From: Thermanaerosceptrum fracticalcis
Lineage (GTDB): Bacteria > Bacillota > Peptococcia > DRI-13
Direction of reading: 5' to 3'
DNA: 64,000 nucleotides
Assembly: GCF_000746025.2 (NCBI RefSeq)
Contig: NZ_CP045798.1
Location: forward strand, 3,207,501-3,271,500
Below the pieces are notes generated by a model. The model was not told the origin of the DNA and made no database searches. It was given only the letters and a program-made list of their open reading frames with translations. Positions 18,340 through 26,332 of this stretch are shown here, piece by piece (within the stretch, counting starts at the first letter, position 1; each line of letters starts with the position of its first letter). A program made the translations under genes and the position numbers.

Positions 18340-18560
18340 AGTAGAGATAAGTTGGTAGTTGGTAGTGAATTTTATTAACCGGACTCCGGACACTTGGAAT
18401 CTGGTCACTAATATCGGATGCACCACAGGCACAAGTCTCGCTATGTCGGATATCGGAAGTCGTTTGCTGTTAACTGTTCACGGTTTACGGCTCACTGTTC
18501 ACGATATAAGAATACTCGTGACTCGTTACTTATTTAGGAAGTCAGTAAATCAGATTGGAT
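18340..18560. repeat. Intergenic degenerate repeat tract (copy 2)
   Basis: Non-coding DNA between the minus-strand pair and rlmD. It holds TCGGATATCGGA (18446-18457), identical to 14252-14263, plus repeated phrases such as CTGTTCACGGTTTACGG and CACTGTTCACGATATAA, and ACTCGTGACTCGTTACT. No gene is supported. It resembles the tract after gatB and is probably a dispersed non-coding repeat. Confidence 0.45.
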
Positions 18561-18573
18561 CGGTGAAATAAGG

Positions 18574-19938
18574 ATGCAGAAGCAAAATAAGGTATACAAG
18601 GTAACCATCACGGGATATTCCCATGAGGGGGCCGGGGTAGGGAGAGTCGGTGAGCAGGTAATCTTTGTTCCCGGGGCCTTGTTGGATGAAGAAGTCCTGG
18701 TGGAGATTACGGAAAGGCATAAACGCTTCTTAAAAGGCAGGGTGCTGGAGGTCATAAAAAAACACGGCCAACGACTAACCCCTCCCTGTGAAGTCTATGC
18801 TTCCTGCGGGGGCTGCCAGCTACAGCACATCGCTTACCAGGGGCAGTTAGAGATTAAAGAAAGGATAGTAAAAGAAGCCCTTACCCGTATTGGCGGTTTA
18901 GATGGAGTGCCGGTACAGCCTGTCCTTGGCATGAAAAACCCCTGGGCCTACCGCAATAAAGGTCATTTTAGGGTAGGTATATCCCAGGGAAAAGTAAAGC
19001 TGGGGTTTGTGGAAGAGGGGTCCCACGACCTTGTTTCCCAGTACTGCCAGCATCTTTTTTCTCCCCAGGTGACGGCCTTAATTTCCTCCATAGAAGACAT
19101 TCTTACCGATTATAAGGTAAAAGTGGCGACAAAAGAGGAAAAGGGGCTGCGTCACGTGGTAATCAGGGAAAGCAAAGCCACTGGTGAGATCCTGGTAGTT
19201 TTCATTATTTCGGGAGAATTCTCAGCCCATAAAGAAATGATTGCCCGGGAAATATGCCATAAAACCCCAGCCGTTGTTGGTATATGTCAGAATTTCAACC
19301 CTAAGCCTGTGGGGGAGGTTATGGGGAAAAAAACCACTGTTCTTTCGGGAAAAGGAGAAATCGAGGACCGGATTGGGTCTTTTACCTTTACCATTTCGCC
19401 CCGCTCCTTTTTCCAGGTCAATAATATCCAGACGGAGGTGCTATATGAAAAAGCCCTGGCTTATGCAGGGCTTTCCGGTAAAGAAACCGTTATCGATGCT
19501 TACTGCGGTATCGGTACCATCAGTCTCTTCCTGGCGCAAAAAGCACAGAAAGTCATGGGCATTGAATATGTGGCAGAAGCCGTAAAAGATGCTCAGCTCA
19601 ATGCTCAAAGAAACGATGTCAACAATGTCCAATTTCTCCAGGGGGAAGCGGAGGTGCTGATACCTCAGCTGGTAAAAAAGGGAGTTGAGCCTGATGTGGT
19701 TGTCGTGGACCCGCCGCGCAAAGGCTGCGATCCTAGGCTTCTCGAAAGCATAATCGCCGTCAAACCTGAGCGGGTGGTGTACGTTTCCTGCAACCCCGCT
19801 ACCTTGGCCCGGGACTTGAAATACCTAACAACAGGTGGATATCAGGTTCAGGAGGTACAGCCTGTGGACATGTTCCCCTGGACGGCTCACGTTGAGTGCA
19901 TAATTCAGATAAAACGTGCTGAAAGCCGCATGAAATAA
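18574..19938 (+). CDS. rlmD: 23S rRNA (uracil-5-)-methyltransferase, RlmD/RumA-like
   Basis: A 454-residue class I SAM methyltransferase of the TrmA/RlmD family. It has an N-terminal TRAM RNA-binding domain (about 1-60, with GYSHEGAGVGRV). The [4Fe-4S] cysteines C72, C78 and C81 (CEVYASCGGC) are followed by a further Cys near SQYCQHLF. The SAM site is VIDAYCGIGTISLFLA. The catalytic nucleophile lies in VVYVSCNPATLARDL. It methylates U in 23S rRNA; close paralogues modify U747 or U1939, and Firmicutes often have several, so the exact site is not assigned. It stands alone and is followed by a terminator. Confidence 0.92.
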   Translation: MQKQNKVYKVTITGYSHEGAGVGRVGEQVIFVPGALLDEEVLVEITERHKRFLKGRVLEVIKKHGQRLTPPCEVYASCGGCQLQHIAYQGQLEIKERIVKEALTRIGGLDGVPVQPVLGMKNPWAYRNKGHFRVGISQGKVKLGFVEEGSHDLVSQYCQHLFSPQVTALISSIEDILTDYKVKVATKEEKGLRHVVIRESKATGEILVVFIISGEFSAHKEMIAREICHKTPAVVGICQNFNPKPVGEVMGKKTTVLSGKGEIEDRIGSFTFTISPRSFFQVNNIQTEVLYEKALAYAGLSGKETVIDAYCGIGTISLFLAQKAQKVMGIEYVAEAVKDAQLNAQRNDVNNVQFLQGEAEVLIPQLVKKGVEPDVVVVDPPRKGCDPRLLESIIAVKPERVVYVSCNPATLARDLKYLTTGGYQVQEVQPVDMFPWTAHVECIIQIKRAESRMK

Positions 19939-20001
19939 GGCTTTCCGGGGATTTAGATGAGCGGTTTTTGAAAGGGAAAAATGATGATAATTAATAATAA
20001 A

Positions 20002-20034
20002 AACTCGGTTATTTTTAAAATAATCGGGTTTTTA
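20002..20034 (+). terminator. Terminator after rlmD
   Basis: AACTCGGTTATTTT and AAAATAATCGGGTT pair with G-U wobbles and run into TTTTACTTTT. It lies 63 nt after the rlmD stop. Confidence 0.75.
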
Positions 20035-20197
20035 CTTTTATAAGATAAACGACCAGAAAAGCATTAATTGCCTCACTGGATTTTCTTTGATAAATCTGGG
20101 GATATAGCTCGCCAGGAAAGCACGAATGATATTCTGAAAAATTAGTCAAATAAAAGTCTTTCAACAAGTTTTCCAGAATTTATGATATAATTATGTC

Positions 20198-20203
20198 TAT
20201 AAT
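20198..20203 (+). promoter_or_regulatory. Candidate -10 box of the membrane/TIR unit
   Basis: TATAAT at 20198-20203 lies 65-70 nt before the ATG at 20268, in an AT-rich upstream region. No good -35 hexamer is seen at 17 nt. This is the best promoter candidate for the defence-like unit. Confidence 0.3.
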
Positions 20204-20267
20204 GTGAACCTACTGAAGCAGAGAAAGCAGTCTAAAGATGTACATATTTTGGAAGGGGAGTATATTA

Positions 20268-20696
20268 ATGAGTGAAGAATTCAAGGAAAACTCTCAAGCA
20301 GTTCAGGCTCACCTTACGATTATTCAGTCGATCATACAACGCATGGCTACAAATAGTACATCATGTAAAACTTGGTGTATTACGATAGTCTCTGCTATCT
20401 TGGTGGCTGTAGCGGATAAAGGCAAGCCTAATTATACATTAATTGCAATAATACCAATATTATTATTTCTCTTCTTAGACACTTACTATTTGGCCTTGGA
20501 AAGATCGTTTAGAAATTCCTATAGCGATTTCATTGAAAAGCTACATAAATCTTTATTGACGGCTTCGGATTTTTTCATAGTTAATCCTTCGGGAAATATT
20601 ACCCATTGGTTTTTTGAATCGCTTACTTCGATCTCGATATGGCCATTTTATTTGATTCTGTTTGCAATGGTATTAATAGCTAGAAACTTGTTGTAA
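20268..20696 (+). CDS. Small two-span membrane protein paired with a TIR-like protein
   Basis: A 142-residue protein with ATG at 20268 and GGAAGGGG 10 nt upstream. A soluble helical N-terminus (HLTIIQSIIQRMATNS) leads to hydrophobic segments at about 37-48, 57-72 and 119-140, separated by an amphipathic region with LALERSFRNSYSDF. It has no signal peptide. It lies upstream of a TIR-like gene in the same AT-rich patch. In Thoeris- and CBASS-like systems, small membrane proteins serve as killing effectors triggered by a nucleotide signal. That role is inference from context. It is not a SIR2 or macro effector of classical Thoeris. Confidence 0.72.
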   Translation: MSEEFKENSQAVQAHLTIIQSIIQRMATNSTSCKTWCITIVSAILVAVADKGKPNYTLIAIIPILLFLFLDTYYLALERSFRNSYSDFIEKLHKSLLTASDFFIVNPSGNITHWFFESLTSISIWPFYLILFAMVLIARNLL

Positions 20697-20722
20697 AAAA
20701 TTACTCATATCGTAGCATTTAT

Positions 20723-20890
20723 ATGTACCGAAGACTATGTGATAGACCAGAATCTCTTGGCAAAACTCAAAAAGAGCAAATCGACCGTTATTTTCAAGAA
20801 GTTTAGGCAATTCGTATGCCTGTGAGAAATGCTAAAACAGAAAACTTGCCAAATATTGAAGAAATAAAAACTACGGTAATTCCAAAATAA
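20723..20890 (+). pseudogene. Short ORF fragment with an in-frame TAG
   Basis: From ATG 20723 the frame reads 27 codons to a TAG and then continues 28 sense codons to TAA at 20888-20890, giving a continuous protein-like phase (YRRLCDRPESLGKTQKEQ, then MPVRNAKTENLPNIEEIK). The composition is protein-like on both sides of the TAG. It may be the decayed tail of a gene lost from the defence unit. No family is recognised. Confidence 0.35.
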
Positions 20891-20959
20891 GATAATTCAA
20901 GAGTGTTATACGAATCCGAGAATAATTTACATTAAGTATTATAGGGGGGAGCAAAAAAA

Positions 20960-21646
20960 ATGGGACGCAAAATATTTATATCTTACAAATACGGAGATAG
21001 TGATGTTCAACATATAAAAGGTAATTGGTGGGAAACAAATACGGTGCGTGATTATGTAGATGTAATTGAATCTAGTATTGATAGTTCTGATCATATTTAT
21101 AAGGGAGAATCTGATGGAGAAGATCTTTCACAGTTAAGTGAAGATACCATATGGTCAAAATTAAGGGATAGAATTTATGACAGCTCGTTAACATTAGTGA
21201 TGATTTCAAAGGGTATGAAAGAATTATGGAAACCTGACAAGGATCAATGGATACCAAGAGAAATATCATATTCTTTAAAAGAAACGTCTCGCATTAATAG
21301 TAGTGGCGTCGCTGTAACAAGCAAGACCAATGCAATGTTAGCTGTGATTGTACCAGATAGAAATAACTCTTATACGTATTATACTTATAATAAAACTTGT
21401 TGTTCTTCTGGATGTAGAGTCCTTAAAACAAATCAATTATTTGACATTTTGAAGAAAAATATGTTTAATCAAAAAGATCCTAGTACTAAAGATTGTGACG
21501 ACGGCTCTAAAGTCTATTACGGGGACAGTAGTTACATAACTTCTGTTAAATGGGATGATTTTATTAAGGATATGGACACATACATAGATAAAGCCTATGA
21601 AATTCAAGATAACATTGATAGTTATAATATCACCAAGGAAGTTTAA
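20960..21646 (+). CDS. TIR-like domain protein (DUF1863/MTH538, ThsB-type)
   Basis: A 228-residue protein starting at ATG 20960 after AGGGGGGAGC. The N-terminal KIFISYKYGD and the following VRDYVD, HIYKGE, DGEDLS and DQWIPREISYSLKE are the hallmark of the DUF1863 TIR-like family, which includes the ThsB sensor of Thoeris anti-phage defence. ThsB-type TIR proteins make a cyclic ADP-ribose-like signal from NAD after phage infection, and a partner effector then responds. Here the only partner in reach is the small membrane protein upstream. The C-terminal part has a CCSSGC cluster and no known motif. Low GC relative to neighbours supports horizontal acquisition. Confidence 0.85.
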   Translation: MGRKIFISYKYGDSDVQHIKGNWWETNTVRDYVDVIESSIDSSDHIYKGESDGEDLSQLSEDTIWSKLRDRIYDSSLTLVMISKGMKELWKPDKDQWIPREISYSLKETSRINSSGVAVTSKTNAMLAVIVPDRNNSYTYYTYNKTCCSSGCRVLKTNQLFDILKKNMFNQKDPSTKDCDDGSKVYYGDSSYITSVKWDDFIKDMDTYIDKAYEIQDNIDSYNITKEV

Positions 21647-21805
21647 TTTAATAGCCTGATCCAGTTCCCATTATCCATATTATAGTGGCTGGTGTCAAAA
21701 AGCGAATTAAAATAAATCTGATCGGGTATTCAAGGTTGCCTGATAGCGTAGCTTCTTTTTATATATACAGCTAAAACTAAATAAAGAATTCCCCATTAGC
21801 AAATT

Positions 21806-21843
21806 AGCGGTGGCATTTTAGAAATTAGATGCTGCCGCTTTTT
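21806..21843 (+). terminator. Terminator downstream of the TIR gene
   Basis: AGCGGTGGCA (21806-21815) pairs with TGCTGCCGCT (21830-21839) with two G-U wobbles and is followed by TTTTT. It could also read into the insertion-element end. Confidence 0.7.
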
Positions 21844-21849
21844 AGTACC

Positions 21850-22095
21850 ATATAAGTGTAATTGTTAGAGCATATCATTTGTGCTTAAACATTTACACTT
21901 ATTTTTTTATAATAAGGGAGTAATTGGTCTGGCGCGGCGCTTTTTGGATTAAGCACATCCGTCATAAAAACCGTCAACCACCCCTTATTATAAACATTCG
22001 TTTAAGCAGGTTGAAACTCATAAGGAGCTTTCGTGTAACAAACTAAAATGAATCTTAATAAGTGTGGATGGAGACAATTACAAGTTCATTTTGGA
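21850..22095 (+). ncRNA. Candidate IS110 bridge RNA in the non-coding upstream end
   Basis: This gene-free stretch directly 5' of the IS110 transposase is strongly structured. ATAAGTGTAA (21852-21861) pairs with TTACACTTAT (21893-21902). TTTATAATAAGGG (21906-21918) pairs perfectly over 13 bp with CCCTTATTATAAA (21982-21994), enclosing a 63-nt internal region that includes GGCGCGGCGC. IS110-group elements such as IS621 encode a bridge RNA in their left non-coding end, with internal loops that specify donor and target. Placement and folding fit. The loops and core dinucleotide were not identified, and the RNA itself is inference. Confidence 0.45.
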
Positions 22096-22103
22096 GGTTA
22101 CAG

Positions 22104-23306
22104 ATGATAAGTGTAGGAATTGATGTGTCAAAAGAAAAAAGTACGGTATGTATCATGAAACCATATGGTGAAATCATAAGCAAGCCGTTTGAAATCCAGC
22201 ATGTAGAACAGGAATTGAATGGACTGTCAGCAATGCTGCTGCGGCTGGATGATGAAGTGCGGGTAGTTATGGAGGCTACTGGTATTTATCACCTGCCTGT
22301 ATTGAGCTATTTACAGGGAAAAAAGATTTTTGTTGCAGTCATCAATCCGTTTGAAATGAAAGAATATCGGTGTCGTGGACTAAGGAGGGTGAAAACAGAT
22401 AAACAGGATGCCATTACGATTTCTAACTATGGAATTGATCATTGGTATCGTTTAAAGAATTATGAAGCAGATACAGGCATCTATGAAGAGTTGAAACTCT
22501 TAGGAAGACAGTATCGGCATTATATGAGGATGCGGGTAGAAAGCGTATTGGAACTAACGCATCTATTGGATTATACCATGCCAGGAATAAAGACTTTATT
22601 AAAAGGTTGGAATGAGACAAATGGGAAAGATAAGCTGTCTGATTTTGCAGAGGAATACTGGCATTATGATAACATCACGAAAAAGTCAGAGAAACAGTTT
22701 ATCAACAGTTACTTAAAATGGGCAGAGAAAAAGGGATACCATCAGAACCAGGATAAAGCCGCAAAGATTTATGCACTGGCCAAAGAAGGCATCCCCACTC
22801 TTTCCTCCGGCACACCATCCGTCAAAATACTGGTACAGGAGGCAGTAAGGGTGTTACGAGAAGTCGATAACACTCTGATGAGGATTTTAACACAGATGCA
22901 GGAATTAGCCAAGACCCTGCCAGAATATCCTGTTGTACGGGCGATGGGCGGAGTAGGAAACGTCCTGGCACCCAAGCTGATAGCAGAGATAGGAGACGTA
23001 AGGCGATTCCATAATGGAAAGGCTCTGATAGCATATACCGGAATAGATGCCCCTCCATACCAGTCTGGTCAATTCACAGGCACAGAAAGAAAAATCTCAA
23101 AACGAGGCTCTTCCAGTTTGAGAAAGATAGGGTATGAAGTAATGCGCTGTTTAAAAACACATAAAGCGCCAGAGGATGATGCTGTGTATCAATTTATCTT
23201 AAAGAAAGAACGAGAGGGTAAATCGAAATGTGCCGCAAAGATAGCCGGATTGAATAAATTTTTACGTATTTACTATGCAAGGGTAATGGAGGTATATCAG
23301 CGATAG
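22104..23306 (+). CDS. IS110-family transposase (DEDD, RNA-guided recombinase type)
   Basis: A 400-residue protein; ATG 22104 follows TTGGAGGTTACAG, and 14 upstream in-frame codons lack a ribosome site. The N-terminal RuvC-like DEDD domain shows GIDVSKEKS (D), VVMEATGIYHLPV (E) and VKTDKQDAITISNY (D..D). The C-terminal Transposase_20 domain shows RAMGGVGNVLAPKLIAEIGD and IAYTGIDAPPYQSGQFTG, followed by KRGSSSLRK with the serine cluster used for catalysis. The gene is full length and likely functional. Family members cut and exchange strands under guidance of a bridge RNA, for which a candidate lies upstream. Confidence 0.93.
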   Translation: MISVGIDVSKEKSTVCIMKPYGEIISKPFEIQHVEQELNGLSAMLLRLDDEVRVVMEATGIYHLPVLSYLQGKKIFVAVINPFEMKEYRCRGLRRVKTDKQDAITISNYGIDHWYRLKNYEADTGIYEELKLLGRQYRHYMRMRVESVLELTHLLDYTMPGIKTLLKGWNETNGKDKLSDFAEEYWHYDNITKKSEKQFINSYLKWAEKKGYHQNQDKAAKIYALAKEGIPTLSSGTPSVKILVQEAVRVLREVDNTLMRILTQMQELAKTLPEYPVVRAMGGVGNVLAPKLIAEIGDVRRFHNGKALIAYTGIDAPPYQSGQFTGTERKISKRGSSSLRKIGYEVMRCLKTHKAPEDDAVYQFILKKEREGKSKCAAKIAGLNKFLRIYYARVMEVYQR

Positions 23307-23390
23307 AAAATCCAAATACAGGAGGGAAAACAAAGACTGGATATAGGCCGGTCTATTTGTCGTGGGAAAAATGAAATACAAAAATATTTG

Positions 23391-23432
23391 AAAACCTGCT
23401 GAAAAAGTATTGACTTTTGTTAGCAGGTTTTT
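23391..23432 (+). terminator. Terminator after the IS110 element
   Basis: AAAACCTGCT (23391-23400) pairs with AGCAGGTTTT (23422-23431). An inner complement, AAAAAGT/ACTTTT, lengthens the stem. It lies just left of the first conjugative-segment gene. Confidence 0.75.
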
Positions 23433-23479
23433 ATGCCCTTTTTTAGGGTGAAAAATCATAAACGATTGGAGGAAATCAA

Positions 23480-24007
23480 ATGTCAAACATCAAGCAAACC
23501 CTTAAGTTTTTCAGTCCCCTGTCGATTATGGCGTACTCTTCTCATGAATACGGCGGATGCGGCGCGGACGATCTGCCTGAAGAACTGTCGCCATCAGAGG
23601 CGGTGTATTACATGGATGAAATACTTGCCGCCATCGAAAAAGAAAAGCTGCCAGGCGAAGGTGACCGTGGCCTGATGGTTTACTTCTACGATGGACAGGA
23701 GCTATCCCAAAAAATCTACAGCCTCCAGCCGACAGTTGAAGAATGGAACGGCAAGTTATGGGGCGTGATGATAGCAGAGGTATATGGTAAGCTGACCGAA
23801 GCGGAAACAGCCAAACTGCTTGATTTTATCACTGGTCAACTATCCGACGGATGGGGTGAGGGGTTCGAGCAGCGTCCCATCAAAACGAATGACGGTGATA
23901 TCTTCGTCAGCTTCTGGAACAGTGAGGACTTTTTTATCAAGCCGGAACAGGAGCTGAAGCAGGGAACTGAACAAAACTTTAATGAGCAGACGATGGGAGG
24001 AATGTAG
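23480..24007 (+). CDS. Uncharacterised cargo protein with C-terminal MGGM tail, 175 aa
   Basis: Starts at ATG 23480 after GATTGGAGGAAATCAA. The protein is soluble and acidic, with a compact N-terminal domain (TLKFFSPLSIMAYSSHEYGG, then SPSEAVYYMDEILAAIEKE). No family is named with confidence. Homologous-looking proteins are typical first genes of clostridial conjugative elements, in my recollection. The end of the protein is a Gln/Glu-rich linker (ELKQGTEQNFNEQ) followed by TMGGM, the tail shared by several cargo proteins here. The stop is 1 nt from the next gene's ATG. Confidence 0.7.
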   Translation: MSNIKQTLKFFSPLSIMAYSSHEYGGCGADDLPEELSPSEAVYYMDEILAAIEKEKLPGEGDRGLMVYFYDGQELSQKIYSLQPTVEEWNGKLWGVMIAEVYGKLTEAETAKLLDFITGQLSDGWGEGFEQRPIKTNDGDIFVSFWNSEDFFIKPEQELKQGTEQNFNEQTMGGM

Positions 24008-24008
24008 T

Positions 24009-24608
24009 ATGCCAAATCATATTACAAACATACTCACCGCACATGGCGATGAGAAAAAAGTAAAAGTAATGTTTGAAGCCATCAAAAATGAGGAGATTGG
24101 AATCGGCAGCATCGACTTCAATAAAATTACACCGATGCCCAAACACATCTACAGGGGAGATCTTGGCAAGGAGGAAATAGAAAAGTACGGCGCTGAAAAC
24201 TGCTGGTATGACTGGAGCATAAAAAACTGGGGAACGAAATGGAACAGCTATGGCTATGACGAACATACAGCAGAAAATTTTGACGGCAGCACGGTAAAAT
24301 TCTTAACCGCATGGAGCAGCGTTAGCGATCTGATGAAAAAGCTGTCCTCTATGTTTCCTGATATCCGTTTTGACTATAAATGGGCGGACGAGGACTTTGG
24401 GCATAACACCGGCAAGGCAGAGTATAAAAACGGCAAAACCTTAAGCTGTTATATACCGGCGGGCGGTTCTGCCGCAGCCCTTGAACTGGCGGCAAGCATA
24501 CTTGATATAGACCTTGCCGAAGCAGGATATATCTACAATAAAAGCACCGGTGAATACGAATATGTGGAAGATGAGCCGGATGAAACTCCTCAGATGGGTG
24601 GTGTGTAG
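24009..24608 (+). CDS. Api92/DUF1281-like protein with MGGV tail
   Basis: A 199-residue protein; ATG 24009 follows GATGGGAGGAATGTAGT, which overlaps the end of the preceding gene. The motif MPNHITNILTAHG, and especially CWYDWSIKNWGTKWN, marks the ferredoxin-like Api92/DUF1281 family found on plasmids, phages and conjugative elements. Its biochemical function is unknown. The tail is YVEDEPDETPQMGGV, again an acidic linker plus a Met-Gly end. It is probably co-translated with the gene before it. Confidence 0.75.
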   Translation: MPNHITNILTAHGDEKKVKVMFEAIKNEEIGIGSIDFNKITPMPKHIYRGDLGKEEIEKYGAENCWYDWSIKNWGTKWNSYGYDEHTAENFDGSTVKFLTAWSSVSDLMKKLSSMFPDIRFDYKWADEDFGHNTGKAEYKNGKTLSCYIPAGGSAAALELAASILDIDLAEAGYIYNKSTGEYEYVEDEPDETPQMGGV

Positions 24609-24650
24609 AAATGCATGCCGCTATTTTTTTATGAAAGGCAAATAAGCATG

Positions 24651-24681
24651 AGGCGCTATCTGAAAAGGCAGCGTCTTTTTT
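24651..24681 (+). terminator. Intergenic terminator-like hairpin (TGAAAA loop)
   Basis: GGCGCTATC and GGCAGCGTC pair imperfectly around TGAAAA and are followed by TTTTTTT. It sits between two cargo genes. Confidence 0.6.
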
Positions 24682-24704
24682 TGTTGCCGGAAAGGAGCTG
24701 AACT

Positions 24705-24905
24705 ATGAACACAGACACAAAAACACAGGAGAAAAAAACCGGCAGCGATCCTGCGCCACCGAGAAAAATTCACAACGTACCCTTGCCAAAAGACACCGAG
24801 CGCTGCAAAGGCTGTCCCTATCCTGGTGTCGGCTTTATCTGCTGGAGTACAGACGGGAGCTGTATGCGGACCGATATGGACAGGATCAGCAGGCCAAGGA
24901 GGTGA
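24705..24905 (+). CDS. Small cysteine-rich protein, 66 aa
   Basis: ATG 24705 follows GGAAAGGAGCTGAACT. The hydrophilic N-terminus (TDTKTQEKKTGSDPAPPRK) precedes a cysteine cluster, CKGCPYPGVGFICW with a fourth Cys in DGSC, arranged as a possible zinc or iron-sulfur site. The gene ends 7 nt before the methylase start, and its AGGAGGTGA end provides the methylase ribosome site. The two are probably co-expressed. Function is unknown. Confidence 0.65.
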   Translation: MNTDTKTQEKKTGSDPAPPRKIHNVPLPKDTERCKGCPYPGVGFICWSTDGSCMRTDMDRISRPRR

Positions 24906-24912
24906 TGACTGA

Positions 24913-25875
24913 TTGAACAGCATTATCAGCTGGGTCGGCGGCAAAAAGGCCCTGCGTGAACTTATTTACCAGCGGATGCCCAAAGATTATGGAAGATACA
25001 TTGAGGTCTTTGGTGGCGGCGGTTGGGTACTCTTCGGCAGGAAACCGGATGCAAGCATGGAGGTCTATAATGACTACAACGCCGACCTTGCCAACCTGTT
25101 CCGCTGCGTCAAGGAGCGTCCTCTTGCCCTGCTTAAGGAGTTGAACTTCCTGCCCATAAACGGCAGGGACGAATTCAACGTCCTCAAAAAATATCTTGAA
25201 AAGGAGGAATTCACCAGCGAATACCTGCGGGAGGAACTGGAACTGGCGGAGAACTGCCTGTCCCCGCTGCAGTTTGAGGAAATCAAATCGATTCTCATTG
25301 AAAACGCGACCATGTCGGACGTAAAACGCGCCGCCGCCTTCTTCAAGCTGATCCGCTACAGCTACGGCAGCGGCTGCACCTCATATAGCTGCCAGCCCTT
25401 TGATATCCGGAAAACCTTCCACCTTATATGGTCGGGAAGCCGCAGGCTTAAGGATACGGTCATCGAGAATAAAGATTTTGAGGCGTTGATCCTTCAATAC
25501 GACAGGGACAACGCCTTTTTTTATTGCGACCCGCCGTACTATCAGACCGAGGGGCATTACGAGGTGGAATTTAAAAAGGAGGATCATGTGCGGCTGCGGG
25601 ATACGCTGAAACAATGTAAGGGCAAATGGCTGGTGTCATATAACGACTGCGAATATATCCGAGAGCTATATAAGGGCTACTACATCGAAGCCGTCACCCG
25701 CATAAATAACCTCGCACAGCGATATGAGGGAGGCTGCGAATACCCGGAGGTGCTCATTTCCAACTACGACACCGCGGAGCGGCTGCGGGATGCCCCAATG
25801 CAAATAGGGCTGTTTGATCTGGCAGACGGCTTTTACAACACGGATAGCGACTTAAAAAGACCATGCGAAATTTAA
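24913..25875 (+). CDS. DNA adenine methylase (D12/Dam class)
   Basis: A 320-residue protein with a TTG start after AGGAGGTGATGACTGA. It has the Dam-family order of motifs: ISWVGGKKALRELI and FGGGGWVLF for SAM binding, and FFYCDPPYYQTEG as the catalytic DPPY motif. It would methylate N6 of adenine at an unknown site. On a mobile element without a cognate endonuclease, such an orphan methylase usually protects against host restriction or controls replication and transfer; which applies here is inference. Confidence 0.92.
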   Translation: MNSIISWVGGKKALRELIYQRMPKDYGRYIEVFGGGGWVLFGRKPDASMEVYNDYNADLANLFRCVKERPLALLKELNFLPINGRDEFNVLKKYLEKEEFTSEYLREELELAENCLSPLQFEEIKSILIENATMSDVKRAAAFFKLIRYSYGSGCTSYSCQPFDIRKTFHLIWSGSRRLKDTVIENKDFEALILQYDRDNAFFYCDPPYYQTEGHYEVEFKKEDHVRLRDTLKQCKGKWLVSYNDCEYIRELYKGYYIEAVTRINNLAQRYEGGCEYPEVLISNYDTAERLRDAPMQIGLFDLADGFYNTDSDLKRPCEI

Positions 25876-25912
25876 AATGCTCCATTCATGGACAATAAGG
25901 AGGAACCCGAAT

Positions 25913-26332
25913 ATGAAAATGATTGAAATCCAAAGTGCCGTGGACAGACACGGGCAGCTTACCATTCCCGCGTCTCTCCTGCGCGACATGGGGCTTGCGG
26001 CCGGAGACACGGTGAAGCTTGCCTACATTAGCAACGCCCCCGATTCTATCCGCAATACCTTTAAGGAATTTGTCATCACCCCTGATGGCATTACCGCCCT
26101 CGCAGAAGATGAGGAAAGCGAACTCACCCTGCCCCATGACCTGCTGGAGGCGGCTGGGATTCCCGTGGACAGCGACCTGGAAATTGTCTGTGCAAAGGGT
26201 GCTGTTGTCATCATGGAGGCAGACCTGCTGGACAGCCTTCCTGATGAACTGCGCCAGCTGTTTGATGACCTGGGCATCAATCCCGAAACCGTTCGGGCAG
26301 TTATGAGAAACGGAGGTGTTTATGATGAGTAA
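25913..26332 (+). CDS. AbrB/SpoVT-like protein with two repeats
   Basis: 139 residues; ATG 25913 follows AAGGAGGAACCCGAAT. Two stretches resemble the swapped-hairpin AbrB fold: RHGQLTIPASLLRDMGLAAGDTVKL (about 11-35) and LTLPHDLLEAAGIPVDSDLEI (about 75-95). The acidic C-terminus (LPDELRQLFDDLGINPETV) has no family. AbrB-like proteins are transcription regulators or antitoxins. The stop lies inside the beginning of the next AbrB-like gene, so the two are coupled and could form a hetero-oligomer. Confidence 0.75.
   Translation: MKMIEIQSAVDRHGQLTIPASLLRDMGLAAGDTVKLAYISNAPDSIRNTFKEFVITPDGITALAEDEESELTLPHDLLEAAGIPVDSDLEIVCAKGAVVIMEADLLDSLPDELRQLFDDLGINPETVRAVMRNGGVYDE

Larger units (their letters stand above)
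21850..23432 (+). mobile_element. IS110-family insertion sequence, approximate limits
   Basis: It contains a complete IS110-type transposase, a structured left non-coding region and a short right non-coding region ending near a terminator. IS110 elements have no terminal inverted repeats, so the exact ends cannot be read from one copy. It separates the TIR unit from the conjugative segment. Confidence 0.6.
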
